Source: Pseudorhodoferax sp. Leaf265
GTDB taxonomy: Bacteria > Pseudomonadota > Gammaproteobacteria > Burkholderiales > Burkholderiaceae_C
Length of the DNA: 64,000 nt
NCBI RefSeq assembly: GCF_001422365.1
Contig: NZ_LMMT01000034.1
Location: 250,678-314,677, forward strand
Direction of reading: 5' to 3'
The translations under genes were made by a program, and so were the position numbers. Below, in pieces: positions 13,301-20,752 of the stretch. Every line of letters begins with the position of its first letter. Position 1 is the stretch's first letter. The notes under the pieces were generated by a model. That model was not told the DNA's origin, did no database searches, and was given only the letters and a program-made list of their open reading frames with translations.

Positions 13301-14920
13301 GCCGGCATCTCGGTCTCGGCCGGCATGGGCCCGGGCGCGCGCTGGGACGCCTTTGCCGCGCGCTACCTCGACCCGGAGAACCAGGCCGACCTGGAACTGC
13401 CGTTCGCCGACCAGCCGGGCAAGGTGCTGCAGGTGTACAGCGGCGCGCTGACGCAGGCGCAGTGGCTGCGGCGCGAATTCGGCTACAGCGGCGACGAGGC
13501 CGGCGCGCCGGACTTCCTGGCCGCCAAGCAGCGCGAACTGGACGCCGTGCGCCAGGCCGCGCTGGCCGAGGGCCGCACGGCGGCCAACCGCTCGCTGGCG
13601 CGCGAGTACCGGCTGGCCGGCCAGCTGCACCTGGTGAACTGGCTGACGCAGCGCTTCGGCGGCGAGCAGCCCAATGGCCTGGGTCTGACGTTCGACCCGG
13701 CGGCCAACGACGCCCGTGCGTTCTTCGCCGCGCTGCCGCCGGCGCAGCAGCAGGCCTACCTGCGCAACGTGTATTACGCCGAGCTGCGCGCCGCCGGCCG
13801 CGAATACAACGACGCCGATGGCCGCCGCTTCGGCAGCTACCTGCGCGGCCGCGAGGCCATCGCCACGCTGTTCCCCGAGCAGGACGCCGATGGCAAGAAG
13901 ATCGCCTACGAAGGCGACCTGACGATGTACAGCAGCGCGCTGTACTTCAACGCGGACATCGTCAACGGCCAGCCGCCCGTGGCACGCCCGACCGTGGGCC
14001 GCGACTACCTGACCAAGGCCCAGTGGCAGGCGCTGGGCAGCCCGATGTACAACGTCTCGTACTACGACGTGCTGGACGCCGGCATCCACACCAACTTCGG
14101 TGGCGACATCAGCATCATGGTGCCGGGCGGGCGCACGCTGGTCGGCATCGACGGCGGCTTCAACCCGGGCCCCGGCTCGGGTGTGATGACGCAGGGCGAG
14201 GGCGACATCAGCATCTTCGCGCAGGGCGACATCCTGATGGGCCAGAGCCGGATCTTCACGACCTTCGGCGGCAACATCCTGGCCTGGTCGGCCGCGGGTG
14301 ACATCAACGCCGGGCGCGGCAGCAAGACCACGGTGGTCTACACGCCGCAGCGGCGCGTCTACGACAGCATGGGCAATGTGTCGCTGTCGCCCAGCACGCC
14401 CAACACCGGCGCCGGCATCGCCACGCTGAACCCGGTGCCCGAGATCGCGCCGGGCGACATCGACCTGATCGCGCCGCTGGGCACCATCGACGCGGGCGAG
14501 GCCGGCATCCGGGTCTCGGGCAACGTGAACCTGGCCGCCATGCAGGTGCTCAACGCCGAGAACATCGCCGTGCAGGGCGAGGCCGTGGGCATTCCGGTCG
14601 TCGCGGCGGTGAACGTCGCGGCGCTGACCAACGCCAGCGCGGCGGCCTCGCAGGCCAGCGTGGCGGCGCAGGAGGTGGTACAGCGCGAACGCGCGGCGGC
14701 GCGTCAGGCGCTGCCCTCGGTGTTCCAGGTGCGCGTGATCGGCTTCGGCGACCAACCCGCCGGCGGCGCAGCGGCACCGGCCGGACGGCCGGCGCCGGGG
14801 GCGGTGTCGTACGACCGCACCAGCCCGCTGCAGCTGGTGGCTGTCGGCGCCAGCGTCGATGCCGGCCAGGCCAGGCACCTCACGGCGGCCCAGCGCGCGC
14901 AGTTGCAGCGCGGGGAATGA
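1325..14920 (+). CDS. giant filamentous-haemagglutinin-type exoprotein (TpsA, DUF3739)
   Basis: About 4,531 residues, by far the largest gene here. It is predicted to cross the inner membrane by Sec and the outer membrane through the TpsB encoded downstream, then fold as a long surface beta-helix. The ATG at 1325 gives a long signal peptide ending AHAQ. A helical Ala/Gln-rich segment (about residues 70-125) precedes the TPS secretion domain, marked by NWETFNVG (from residue 177) and NRNGIVFDG (from residue 227). Thousands of residues of Gly/Ala/Asp-rich beta repeats follow. The C-terminal third (AGRDLRNSSFYIVGPG and later) is typical of DUF3739 proteins. It contains a helical insertion around residues 4050-4180. 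An in-frame GTG 63 bases upstream is a less likely start. Adhesin is the usual role for the family; the actual ligand is unknown. Confidence 0.93.
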   Translation: MTARARTLRRPLSPVARRRAFRLAPLARALGIALATGGLLGQAHAQKVFGPSWFAAKGAAQGQAATPGAQPGGALLPQPGAQERQSQAARDKLQTSIANLSQAAQAIAARQSAQLAARAAAQAAAGTVADGLAEGGLKVDTNSLTAGWIGAKGPTQSVADGRTTVRIEQTDSKAILNWETFNVGRQTTVKFEQQAGDAVLNRVNDPLARPSQIQGRIEAAGTVMVVNRNGIVFDGSSQVNTRNLAAAAVGLSDAQFNKGLYGDAQGQGRIPTFANELSTTATGFSHAAAEGQVIVKEGAKLQTHAPASVTEGGGYVMLLGGQVHNAGEIATPNGQAMLAAGDAFTIRKGMGTEENTTSTTRGNIVGTLRVQDSEAGLVRNTGLVQAGTGDITLAGHDVRQAGVLQATTSVHTRGTVHLQASGADARVTLEGGSTTAIVLDASASTALDVQRETLVQDSDKADAGTYHRRDQSLVQITSAGGVDFMGNSLTLATSGQVLVDAAGTSAVHADARIDVAGYVGVKIAMDANNVQVNVQGFEQRDAPVNRDGDQLRNNNIWLDRRDLVLVPAGTNGAETDRWYTAGGLLEVGGYLGITGHGIGEWSAQGGTVQFSGANLVTRQGSSINLSGGTLDVQTGQIHQTWLQGVDGQLYNASNAPGDLLYTGLYQGFASVHARWGSTATEHFRNPLIAAPQRLENGYTVGRDGGRMVVATRAATLQGDIETASFQGERQNGAREAGLDGYRQAQTAAARNGELVIGNYTPVYDATTRDLRYTPGAVAEQITIGAAGSVPTPPQQDDATAQPSRIALDAQWLGGLELGALRAYATGSVAVDQALAVAPGGEIVLHATQVDVRADLTARGGRIALGDVVERYISASQGWGQSTLVATPLADVVAGTQVGAGVTLDARGIWNNLQTDAAAIGGLPYVDGGSITLCSSGDVVVGAGALLDTSSGATLRADDSLAGGKGGNITLVADAYPLQGSSAGRLQLDGELRGHGVKGGGTLHLQTGNAVVLGGQVAGSDGTLAAGQASLVDLVTDAPFTIAAGAVLPADYHFTRTHAAAGEALGGAPQVVVGDPSSWITVGAAWTPPKPTDQNQSYILVLSSGQWLSVDGYSWTTPPTVPAGSVITNIMSPANFPTGYVVSADVFPNGMPIAPTAGVHKAGTVAASDLTYAAGSRIVAGSRLPQAVAVLPTLHLDAAQFQQGFSRYEVVGGGGLAVAGGADLQVAMPVLQAEPALLRGLATGGDPMSVLAPQLAPLFTEDAAAGRLTQRGGADLLLSTASSRNLGARTGPTLSVAETARVQVDPGRSITVRGSGQANIDGTLQAAGGRIAIGGLGQDASVDAANAQGHDGSVWIGERAVLDVSGVAHTALDAQGRRYGLVQDGGRIEIGGAYRDHATIAAAMDSFLIIRPGALLDASGASATLDLPGLGATQVGGDGGLVHLASFNGLYLDGDLRAAAGAAGAAGGTLSLALEAPNYPTASAADRVRVLRDLQLVQQQQPEALPADLRPGQADPALVYGHARIGVDRIEAGGFDKLSLLSNGMLTLGAGVDLTLGQSLHLASRSIAQAADAGEGDRARLSAPHVRLAGTARIGRDNHVMPYLAATAWGTQGRVDVLENTQLLIEAGVLDVLNKVEFGAYGLAQTSDASLVSRKGFEQVELRSQGDLRFLLHTVSDRTQLVTEGDLVLAASQIYPATGARAEVIAGRHQVQDLYGNYAVAYDPERTLRVERIGSGAMPAVPYSAFGALSLYAADIDQGGVLRAPLGSVTLGFGLASPVNGQEPSRIVLRPGSITSASAAGLAMPYGGTVDGLTYNYNGRDVMYHGLGGAAGQVSLTADAVQVQAGAQLDLSGGGTLTGAGFLPGRGGSTDVRLNPLVQMAAGGGGFVLPGLATNPVYAIVPGVQQAAAPVAAENGAGDPVVGRQITVGTGVPGLPAGTYTLLPSTYALLPGAFRVELNGLAAGGAAFGETTQMRNGSYSTAARTGIARTDIADPQTLQAVVTPADTVRRYAQYNETSYAQFGLDWAAREGVPRPQLERDARQLSIMVNEQLEVAPGVANFKPAEGGRGGTVVLGGQRIEILADGAAATEGFEGVSVHAGMLNNLGAAGISIGGTPGSQFSSDGYTSAKNAWQVTLGSGSADEIIVRSGATLEAAQVVLVVSNREQGLIVEQGAGINTLGKGKAPWDSAEGFVLVPGATAVLALSNGWLDIMPSGNDESWGTKGAGYLHIGTCAADASCSGETRLFSEGTITAATNKAFLLDDAVRYGTRNLTLAMAAINVGSADALARAGADGVVPAGLTLNQGVLDRLLRGDTSTGAPALENLVLSARDAVNFYGSVDLSTLDASGKSSLKQLVLSTPAFYGYGDSSDVARIATDTLVWNGATTPAGDVIAGGAGTGRGRLVVDARQIEFGYGDKSQPNNVATHDRMALGFATVDLNASERITANHLGTLAVHQSQDGWDDAARAWRYSGGDLNITTPLLTGRAGSVNRISAGGSIAVTGVQGATAPQPGAAALADALGAELALDAGRGLALDTAVLLPSGKLTLTAQDDVQLAAGAQLDLAGRKIDFFDVRKYSWGGELVLDSRGGSVVQQAGGRIDLSAENNRAGRLTALASQGTVALAGAIAGGSSGQFDAGGTLVPFAAGYVDVRAQQIDDFAGLNARLTEGKVFGGRSFQLKQGDLVIGSELKAREINVSVDNGSLTVNGTVDASGAQAGSIRLAASDGLTLGAGAVLDASASVLRKDSYGQPIEAPNRAVVELDSGRGRLTLGSGARMDLSVDGAGTAYGTVALNAPRLGGGRGNDVDIDASGAVAITGAKSIAVNAFQRYDDAALGTDAAADGRSYQVIDQAYLDAKHADSAAFIGNALGNGALMEGKLAGLRGYTAQFRLRPGVEIASNAAVNPDGGLHVDGDLDLSGHRYASVNPASQRSTGVYGSGEAGALVLRAAGDLVLFGSISDGFDTSRLNATADDQGWVLPAGRMPFGGDLVVPHGGMATLDAGTTFAAGRTLNYALPVAGLDLPAGTALPVAMPLAQALALPAGTVLGAAVRDGNGAVLHAAGTVLREPVVLEAGTQLGAGFRLPVATQMAATAWPAGVPLPVAMTLSAPLLLAKGAIVPSETEVVLPGGAKMVNLRPADADGNQGRNLAIAPMLAAGTQSWDLRLVAGADLGAADTRLTLPHAQAPATLRLADTHFGMGADVQTVYQIKADVDPGFIELLGLYGVTLEAGQMLTPDVVQVLIDNYIVSRVEELDQFGFGAVIDPVSSTFTLGLARQQLYSVLRTGTGDLDLVAGGNVDMRSLFGVYTAGTASASLGPAYDQARGQLFDGTVLRPAGARFESLVDGGADSLYAAWYPEAGGNVLVRAGGNITGDLVGNNDSRTDFGYTFSNTRQQIASVAVGSWLWRQGSGSIASDDAAVPTAWWINFGTYVGGGANGAPDPYGSYLYGNDPFLVGFTGIGTLGGGNLTVQAGGNAGITDPRGQPTTWGGTVHTPRSQGLHLAVASSGRVTPQGTLVQTGGGDLDLRLGGTLNPDPVLRMDSHDLNSTFVNLRGATQIEAGAVGGVQLRYGQGDVMDSRSINPFVAGRALSTGGPILVLGDSGVRIDTRGDLVLGGVADPGRTALLNGTPFSYDGQHYAGNGWSWFSLWTPATAIDLFAAGGNLTPTTAWSEGGGQEDVRWAGPGRNQSGNGDGYFYPSILRAVAANGSMFYGQSASALTNSYGQTPLRYGDGVTLAPSPLGAQFTQATGKGELQLLAHGSIQASGFMLTTSTADPLGLPSPLRPGFVGVMAETGGGRIGNEPLLVYDAADVTLNQNTWIHGGYENTPGSEGGRTSTAPLFTFGTAATSAHAVPGQAPARYYALQGDIVGLRMGQEVLLGFPAGAAGSRYEASGPVAIRAGRDITDSGTPLGQEDTMAGTKSATGNTRGNLVAHAFADDISVVQAGRDLRNSSFYIVGPGLLDVSAGRDVYLADNGEFKSLGPVVNVRPGDRSSGAGISVSAGMGPGARWDAFAARYLDPENQADLELPFADQPGKVLQVYSGALTQAQWLRREFGYSGDEAGAPDFLAAKQRELDAVRQAALAEGRTAANRSLAREYRLAGQLHLVNWLTQRFGGEQPNGLGLTFDPAANDARAFFAALPPAQQQAYLRNVYYAELRAAGREYNDADGRRFGSYLRGREAIATLFPEQDADGKKIAYEGDLTMYSSALYFNADIVNGQPPVARPTVGRDYLTKAQWQALGSPMYNVSYYDVLDAGIHTNFGGDISIMVPGGRTLVGIDGGFNPGPGSGVMTQGEGDISIFAQGDILMGQSRIFTTFGGNILAWSAAGDINAGRGSKTTVVYTPQRRVYDSMGNVSLSPSTPNTGAGIATLNPVPEIAPGDIDLIAPLGTIDAGEAGIRVSGNVNLAAMQVLNAENIAVQGEAVGIPVVAAVNVAALTNASAAASQASVAAQEVVQRERAAARQALPSVFQVRVIGFGDQPAGGAAAPAGRPAPGAVSYDRTSPLQLVAVGASVDAGQARHLTAAQRAQLQRGE

Positions 14921-14926
14921 GGCAGG

Positions 14927-14955
14927 GGCTCCTGCACGCGGGCCGTGCGGGAGCC
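14927..14955 (+). terminator. hairpin after tpsA
   Basis: GGCTCC and GCACG pair with CGTGC and GGAGCC to form a strong GC-rich stem-loop starting 6 bases after the tpsA stop. There is no U-run, so this may be a terminator needing Rho or only an RNA-stabilising hairpin. Confidence 0.45.
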
Positions 14956-15292
14956 AGGCGGCCTTGTGCCATACAGTCTGGGCCGCGCGCGCCGCCGCGG
15001 CCCAACGCATCCAGGCATGTCAGATCCAGCACTCAACCCGTCAGCCCCACAACTGGGCGCCTGCGCCTGTTTGCGCCACAGGCTGTCGCAGTGCCTGGAC
15101 ATGGAGCGCCCTGGGGTTCTGGATGACTGCATCGGCGGTGTTTCCGAGAACCGGTGCCGAGATCGCCGATGAAGCGCTCGGCATGTTGTGCTTGCGCGAC
15201 CAGCTTCGGTCGTCGCGGGGCTGGTGCCGCGCCATCGGCGGGCCCCGTTCGACAACGCAAACAGCCATACCGAAGCGGACACCCGACTCCCC
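14956..15292. other. intergenic stretch after tpsA, no convincing gene
   Basis: About 340 bases between the tpsA hairpin and the next gene. A 51-codon open frame from an ATG at 15017 contains several cysteines but has no clear ribosome binding site and no recognisable similarity, so I do not call it. Base composition starts to fall here toward that of the following block, which makes this the likely left boundary of the segment separating tpsA from tpsB. Confidence 0.4.
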
Positions 15293-15772
15293 ATGCACAT
15301 TGAAACCATCACCCTGGAACGTGTGTTCGACGTCCAGCGGCGCAAGGCATCGCGCTACGCCGCCCAGCGGACGGACTTTTCCTTCCAGTCCAAGGGTGTG
15401 AGGCGGTTCTCCGTCCAGGCTCCCGGCTGGCCCAGCATCGAGGCTGGCGCCACGCTGACCGTGGTGCTGGGTCAGGCAGGGCGTTGGAAGACCCTGGGCG
15501 GCTGGGTCAACCATGCCACGGGCGAAGTCGTCCTGCCGGAGACGGGGCGTTCAATGTCGGGTGCCCTGCAGAGCTTCGTGCTGGCGATGCTGGCCGTTGC
15601 CGGGTGTGTCAGGGCCGGTACACCGCTCAGCCGTGCGGCATTGGGGGGCGCGGCTGCATTGCTGGTTCTCCTGAGCATGCGGCTTGTGGCGCAGTGGCAG
15701 CGCAAGCGGGCGCTGTCGAAGGCGATTCTTGGGTTGGCGGCGAAGGGTGAAGCGGGGAGGGTGGATGGCTGA
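15293..15772 (+). CDS. small membrane protein of unknown function
   Basis: A 159-residue protein starting at the ATG of MHIETITLERVFDVQ. Residues 1-85 are soluble and beta-rich, ending in a hydrophilic stretch (LGQAGRWKTLGGWVNHATG) that could be an SH3-like barrel. Two membrane segments follow at about residues 88-105 and 110-130, then a basic tail. I recognise no named family. It stands alone between tpsA and the convergent Bug receptor gene. Confidence 0.5.
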   Translation: MHIETITLERVFDVQRRKASRYAAQRTDFSFQSKGVRRFSVQAPGWPSIEAGATLTVVLGQAGRWKTLGGWVNHATGEVVLPETGRSMSGALQSFVLAMLAVAGCVRAGTPLSRAALGGAAALLVLLSMRLVAQWQRKRALSKAILGLAAKGEAGRVDG

Positions 15773-15860
15773 GAGCGGCGGCAGTAGCAGTCACTCAACT
15801 CCGACGGTGGCAATTGCACTTGCCACCAGAAGGCAGCTGTGCGTCGACCTTCGGCCGCGG

Positions 15861-16841
15861 TCAATCTATTTGCACGCCAATTGTTTTGACCAAGTCCCGA
15901 TTCACGGCGGCGTCATGGATGAGTGCGGCCTTGAAGTCTGCGCGGCCTTTGTAGGCTTGGACGATCCCCTGCTTGTAAAGCCTTGAGCGCACGTCGGCGG
16001 TATCGGAAATCGCAAGCAACTGGCGCTCAAGATTCGCCAGTTCTGCCTCAGGCATGCCTTTGCGCCCAAGAACGCCCATCCATGCGCTGTACTCGTAGTT
16101 GGGAAAGCCGGACTCCTCAACCGTTGGGACCTTCGGAAGATCGGGCCAACGCTCTTTCGTGGTGACGGCCAAGCCGATCAATTGGCCGGACAGCACGAAT
16201 GGCTGGGCCGCGACAACAGAGATGACGCCCACCGGCAATTGCCCGCCGACCAGGTCGGCCGTGAGCGGGCCAGTTCCCTTGTAAGGAATGTGCTGCATGG
16301 ACACCTTGGCCAAGTCCTTGAGCAATTCGGTTGCCAGATGCGCAGGATGCCCATTTCCGCCGGTCCCGAAAGAGATGGAGCCGGGTTTCCTGCGCGCTGC
16401 GGTCAGCATGTCGGCGAGCGTTTTGAAGTTGGTCGACGGATGCGCCACGACGGCAAAGCCGGTGATGCCAATCTGCGCAATCGGCTCGAAATCGTCCAGC
16501 GTGTAGCCGGGCCTTTGATACAGGGACAGATTGATCGTGTGGTTGTTCGATGTCACCAGCACGCTGCTGCCGTCCGCTTCTGACTTGGCGACAAGGCCTG
16601 CCGCGATGTTGCCTCCGGCCCCTGGGCGGTTGTCGACGATGACTGTCCTGTCGTGGAGCGACGCTGGCAGTTTCTCCGCGAGAACCCTGGCAAGCGCGTC
16701 GACCGCGCCGCCTGGGGGATAGGGAACGACAAGGCGTAGTGCCTTGGCACTTTGGGCGCGCGCAGGCAGCGCGCACAATCCAGAGGCCGCAGCGAAGGCT
16801 GCGATCAAGGTGCGCCGGCGAAGTGGAGGAGCTTGTCTCAT
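15861..16841 (-). CDS. Bug-family (TctC-like) periplasmic solute-binding protein
   Basis: About 326 residues from the ATG of MRQAPPLRR; an upstream in-frame ATG would add 19 residues lacking signal-peptide character. An RR-containing signal peptide ends at ALPARAQ. The mature protein has the Bug hallmarks: LRLVVPYPPGGAVDALAR near the N-terminus, VDNRPGAGGNIA, then HIPYKGTGP and VPTVEESGFP. Members bind carboxylates or related small molecules for tripartite tricarboxylate transporters or for signalling. No TctA or TctB gene is in the window, as is common for these expanded families. It is divergent from a LysR gene that probably controls it. The ligand cannot be read from the sequence. Confidence 0.9.
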   Translation of the reverse strand: MRQAPPLRRRTLIAAFAAASGLCALPARAQSAKALRLVVPYPPGGAVDALARVLAEKLPASLHDRTVIVDNRPGAGGNIAAGLVAKSEADGSSVLVTSNNHTINLSLYQRPGYTLDDFEPIAQIGITGFAVVAHPSTNFKTLADMLTAARRKPGSISFGTGGNGHPAHLATELLKDLAKVSMQHIPYKGTGPLTADLVGGQLPVGVISVVAAQPFVLSGQLIGLAVTTKERWPDLPKVPTVEESGFPNYEYSAWMGVLGRKGMPEAELANLERQLLAISDTADVRSRLYKQGIVQAYKGRADFKAALIHDAAVNRDLVKTIGVQID

Positions 16842-16965
16842 CTGTGGCCTTGGTGTCGTAGTGGCCGGAGTATCTGGTTCGCTTCGAGCGCGCGCCATTC
16901 AATCGACAGATGCGGGAATCGATTCGGAAGATGGCTCAACGCTGCCAACCTTCCGGCCAAGCACC

Positions 16966-17937
16966 ATGGACTTTCGACAGCTCAAGTATTTCGTCAAGAT
17001 CGTCGAACAGCGCAGCATGTCGCGCGCTTCGGTCGAGCTTCATGTGGCGCAGTCGGCGCTGAGCCTGCAAATTTCCAATCTCGAGACGCGCCTTCAGCAA
17101 AAGCTGTTGGTCAGGCGCTCCACCGGTGTCTTTCCTACCAAGGCGGGCGAGGCGCTCTACAAACACGCACAGGCCATTCTTCGACAGGTGGAGCGCGCAG
17201 CCTTGGACGTGGAGCGCTCTGCCGCCGAGGTCGGCGGACCCGCGTCGCTTGGCCTGCCTGTCGTCGTCCAAGACCTGCTCGCCATCGACCTGTTGACGGC
17301 TGCGCGCCAGCAACTCCCAGCGGTTCAACTCCACCTTGCCGAGGGAATGAGCTACCTGTTGAAGGAGATGGTGCTGCAAGGCAGGCTCGACATGACGGTC
17401 ACCTACCAGTTCGAGCCCTCACCGGGAATCGTGGAACAACCCCTGTTCAGCGAAGCCATCTACCTCGTGTCCCCCGCTGCTTCTGCCGTCAAGGCCGGCG
17501 GCCGTGCCATGTCGATATCCGAAGTCGCCCACCTACCCTTGGTTCTTTCCAGCCGACAGACAGGAATGCGGCGGATCGTGGAAGCCGAACTCCGCGCACA
17601 CGATGTCACCGTGGATGTGGTCGCCGAGGTGGATTCCCTCCGAACGCTGGTAGACGCGGTCGAGGCGGGATACGCCCACACGATCCTGCCGGCGTCGGCG
17701 CTGCAGAGGCAGTTTCGCAGTCCTGACGCATATCCCCTCGTGATCACGCCCCTGCAGATGGCCCGGACCGTGGTGCTTTGTACCTCCGAGCACCTTCCTC
17801 TTGGCGCAACCGCTGCAGCCGTCTACGAGCTGCTCGAACGGGTGGTTCGGCACGCGTTGGACCAAAAACGTTGGCTGGGCATCGGCGAGGCGAACGACGC
17901 GCCATCGACTGGAGCGAAGAGCCCCTCTGCAGATTGA
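16966..17937 (+). CDS. LysR-family transcriptional regulator (Nac-like)
   Basis: A 323-residue DNA-binding regulator. The N-terminal winged helix-turn-helix is clear: MDFRQLKYFVKIVEQRSMSRA, then HVAQSALSLQISNLE and LLVRRSTGVFPTKAGEAL. Residues 90-300 are the periplasmic-binding-protein-like effector domain. The HTH resembles the Nac subgroup. The ATG at 16966 gives the canonical LysR start; the frame is open further upstream but that part has no domain. It is divergent from the Bug gene across 124 bp, which contains a short palindrome GAATCGATTC at 16916-16925 as a possible operator. Confidence 0.92.
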   Translation: MDFRQLKYFVKIVEQRSMSRASVELHVAQSALSLQISNLETRLQQKLLVRRSTGVFPTKAGEALYKHAQAILRQVERAALDVERSAAEVGGPASLGLPVVVQDLLAIDLLTAARQQLPAVQLHLAEGMSYLLKEMVLQGRLDMTVTYQFEPSPGIVEQPLFSEAIYLVSPAASAVKAGGRAMSISEVAHLPLVLSSRQTGMRRIVEAELRAHDVTVDVVAEVDSLRTLVDAVEAGYAHTILPASALQRQFRSPDAYPLVITPLQMARTVVLCTSEHLPLGATAAAVYELLERVVRHALDQKRWLGIGEANDAPSTGAKSPSAD

Positions 17938-17998
17938 ATAGCGGCGCACCGCTGCTTTTTCTACAGTGCGGTCATTCCCACTCAAGCGAAGCAGCATC

Positions 17999-18751
17999 AT
18001 GGAAGCCATCAGCGTTTACTGGACCACCGGGTGCTCCAGTTGTGTCAGGGTCAAAGAATTCCTGACCCGCAAGGGTGTTCCGTTCGAGTCGATCAACGTC
18101 GCCAAGGACCCCGCTGCGATGAAGTTCCTGGCCTCGCTCGGCGCGCGGTCGATCCCGGTCGTGGTCCGCGGCAGAGAATTTACGTTCGCTCAGTCGCTGG
18201 ACGATGTCGCTGCATTCGTGGGCATCGAGCATGTCGTCGATGTGCTCGCGCCAGAGGTTCTGGTTGAGCGGTGGAAGGCCATCATGGACATTGCCGCGAC
18301 AGCAATCTCCAAAATTCCCGACGCGATGCTCGAAGAGCTGCCTGCCCCGCCGCGTGCACGCACCGTGCGAGATGTGGCGTATCACATCTTCCAGGTGCCC
18401 GATGCCTTTCTTCAGGTGGTCAACGATGGGCTGGAAGACTGGACGGTCGTTGCCAATGTTGATGCGCCGCCGAGCCTCGATACAGCAGCCATCCTTGCAT
18501 ATGCAGACAGACAAAGGGCAGGCGTCGCTGCATGGTGGGACGCTTTGGAAGACAGGAGCTGCAAGAGGCCGCTGAAGATGTTCTATGGCGTCCATTCGAT
18601 GCACTCGTTTCTGGAACGCTCCGTGTGGCATACCGCGCAACACACGCGCCAGTTGCTCTGGTGGAGCAACGAGAACGGCATCGCCATCGAGAAGCCGCTG
18701 ACAGAGCAAATCCTCGAAGGTCTGCCCGTGCCGAAGGGCCTTTGGGAATGA
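17999..18751 (+). CDS. glutaredoxin-DinB fusion protein
   Basis: A 250-residue fusion. Residues 1-80 are a glutaredoxin/NrdH-like fold with redox motif CSSC at 12-15 and the cis-proline region RSIPVVVRG around Pro53. Residues 88-250 are a DinB-like four-helix domain with its usual metal-binding histidines: His129 in the first conserved helix, and His211 and His215 in WHTAQHTRQL. DinB proteins include thiol-dependent transferases using bacillithiol or mycothiol, so a thiol-cofactor reaction coupled to its own redoxin is plausible but inferred. The next gene, 46 bp downstream on the same strand, is thioredoxin reductase, a likely electron donor. The substrate is unknown. Confidence 0.82.
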   Translation: MEAISVYWTTGCSSCVRVKEFLTRKGVPFESINVAKDPAAMKFLASLGARSIPVVVRGREFTFAQSLDDVAAFVGIEHVVDVLAPEVLVERWKAIMDIAATAISKIPDAMLEELPAPPRARTVRDVAYHIFQVPDAFLQVVNDGLEDWTVVANVDAPPSLDTAAILAYADRQRAGVAAWWDALEDRSCKRPLKMFYGVHSMHSFLERSVWHTAQHTRQLLWWSNENGIAIEKPLTEQILEGLPVPKGLWE

Positions 18752-18776
18752 TCAGTGTCCTGACTGCCCTGAATGA

Positions 18777-19736
<960 letters not shown>

Positions 19737-20135
19737 CAGTGTGAGCAAAAGGAGCCCGGCTCGGTCCTGTCACGAGTGGGATCGACTTGGTACTGTCACG
19801 AGCGGGACTCGGTTTCCGGTGTAGTCGTCCTGGACATTCAAGAACTTGGCCGGTGCCAGTTTCCGACTCCGGAGACTGTCATGTGAACTACGCAGGTCGC
19901 TTTCAGACCGTGAAAGGCTGCTCCAGGCTGATAGGCGCCGTGCGAATCCGAGAGACTGTATGGCTGCACTCTCCAAGCGTAGTCATTGAAGGGTGGCCGC
20001 AGCCCCCGTCGGCGACCACCGCGCCCCAAGCCTTCCACGATGACGCACCGAGCCTCCAGGCAGAATCCAGACGAACGGGGCGGGCCCGGCATCAGGCCTG
20101 CCGGGAAGCCCATCTTGAGAAATGGAGCAGCATCG
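19737..20135. other. 400-bp gene-free stretch with direct repeats
   Basis: No supportable gene. The first part holds the two 21-bp repeats listed separately. Reading frames here are short and lack family features. A minus-strand frame ends FLNVQDDYTGNRVPLVTV, which could be a decayed coding remnant, but I cannot name it. Confidence 0.4.
19761..19807. repeat. two 21-bp direct repeats, period 26
   Basis: The units begin at 19761 and 19787 and share the core CTGTCACGAGYGGGA, preceded by TYGGT and one variable base. Three of 21 positions differ. Closely spaced direct repeats of this size resemble the multiple terminal repeats of IS21-family elements, so this may be the remnant end of a lost element. 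No transposase is present. Confidence 0.6.
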
Positions 20136-20576
20136 ATGGCACTGACGAAGAAAGGCAAGTTCTGGTACGGGACGACGTCCGGCGACACCCAAGCCGAACT
20201 TCGCAGCTACAGCGCTGCGAATCGCCATGAGGCTGTCCGGTTTGCCGCGTCCAAATGCGATTGCGGATGCCGGACCTTCGCGCTGCGGACTGATGAAGAA
20301 GCCGGTGTGGCAATCCGCACCTGTACCGACTGCGGGCAGGAACACCCGATGGGCGACAGCGAGGCCTACATTGAAGAAGCCGCGCCTGAGGCGCACGCGT
20401 GCGTGTGCGAGAACGAGGTGTTCGAGCTGGTGTCCGGCGTCTCCGTGTACGAAGGCACGCATGACGTGCGCTGGTACTACATTGCTTGCCGCTGCGTGGA
20501 ATGCAACCTGGTTGGGGTCTTCGCAGACTGGAAGTGCGAAGCAGGTGATGCAGCGGCCTTCCTCGCCAAGGTTTGA
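20136..20576 (+). CDS. cysteine-rich zinc-ribbon-like protein, unknown function
   Basis: A 146-residue protein with eleven cysteines arranged in paired clusters: Cys41, 43, 45 (CDCGC) with Cys63 and 66 (CTDC), then Cys89 and 91 (CVC) with Cys118, 120 and 123 (CRCVEC), and Cys134. Two metal-binding ribbons, probably zinc, are the simplest reading. No signal peptide or membrane segment is seen, so it is likely cytoplasmic. The ATG at 20136 has GGAG about ten bases upstream. I do not recognise a named family. It sits alone at the right end of the less GC-rich block. Confidence 0.65.
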   Translation: MALTKKGKFWYGTTSGDTQAELRSYSAANRHEAVRFAASKCDCGCRTFALRTDEEAGVAIRTCTDCGQEHPMGDSEAYIEEAAPEAHACVCENEVFELVSGVSVYEGTHDVRWYYIACRCVECNLVGVFADWKCEAGDAAAFLAKV

Positions 20577-20752
20577 GCATGACGTCATCGGTGGACTTGG
20601 CTGCATCAATGAGCGCTAGCGCGGCGCCGCCGCTATCAACTTCGCCAGGCGACTGACAGCAGAGGGCGCACAGGGGCTACCCGCTGCACCCGCCACTTCA
20701 CCCCAAACACCACCGCACCGTCCAAACAACCACCGGCAAGCACGCGCAGCCG

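Noticed and set aside
15017-15172. A 51-codon frame after tpsA with several cysteines.
   Set aside because: No ribosome binding site, no signal peptide and no similarity I recognise.
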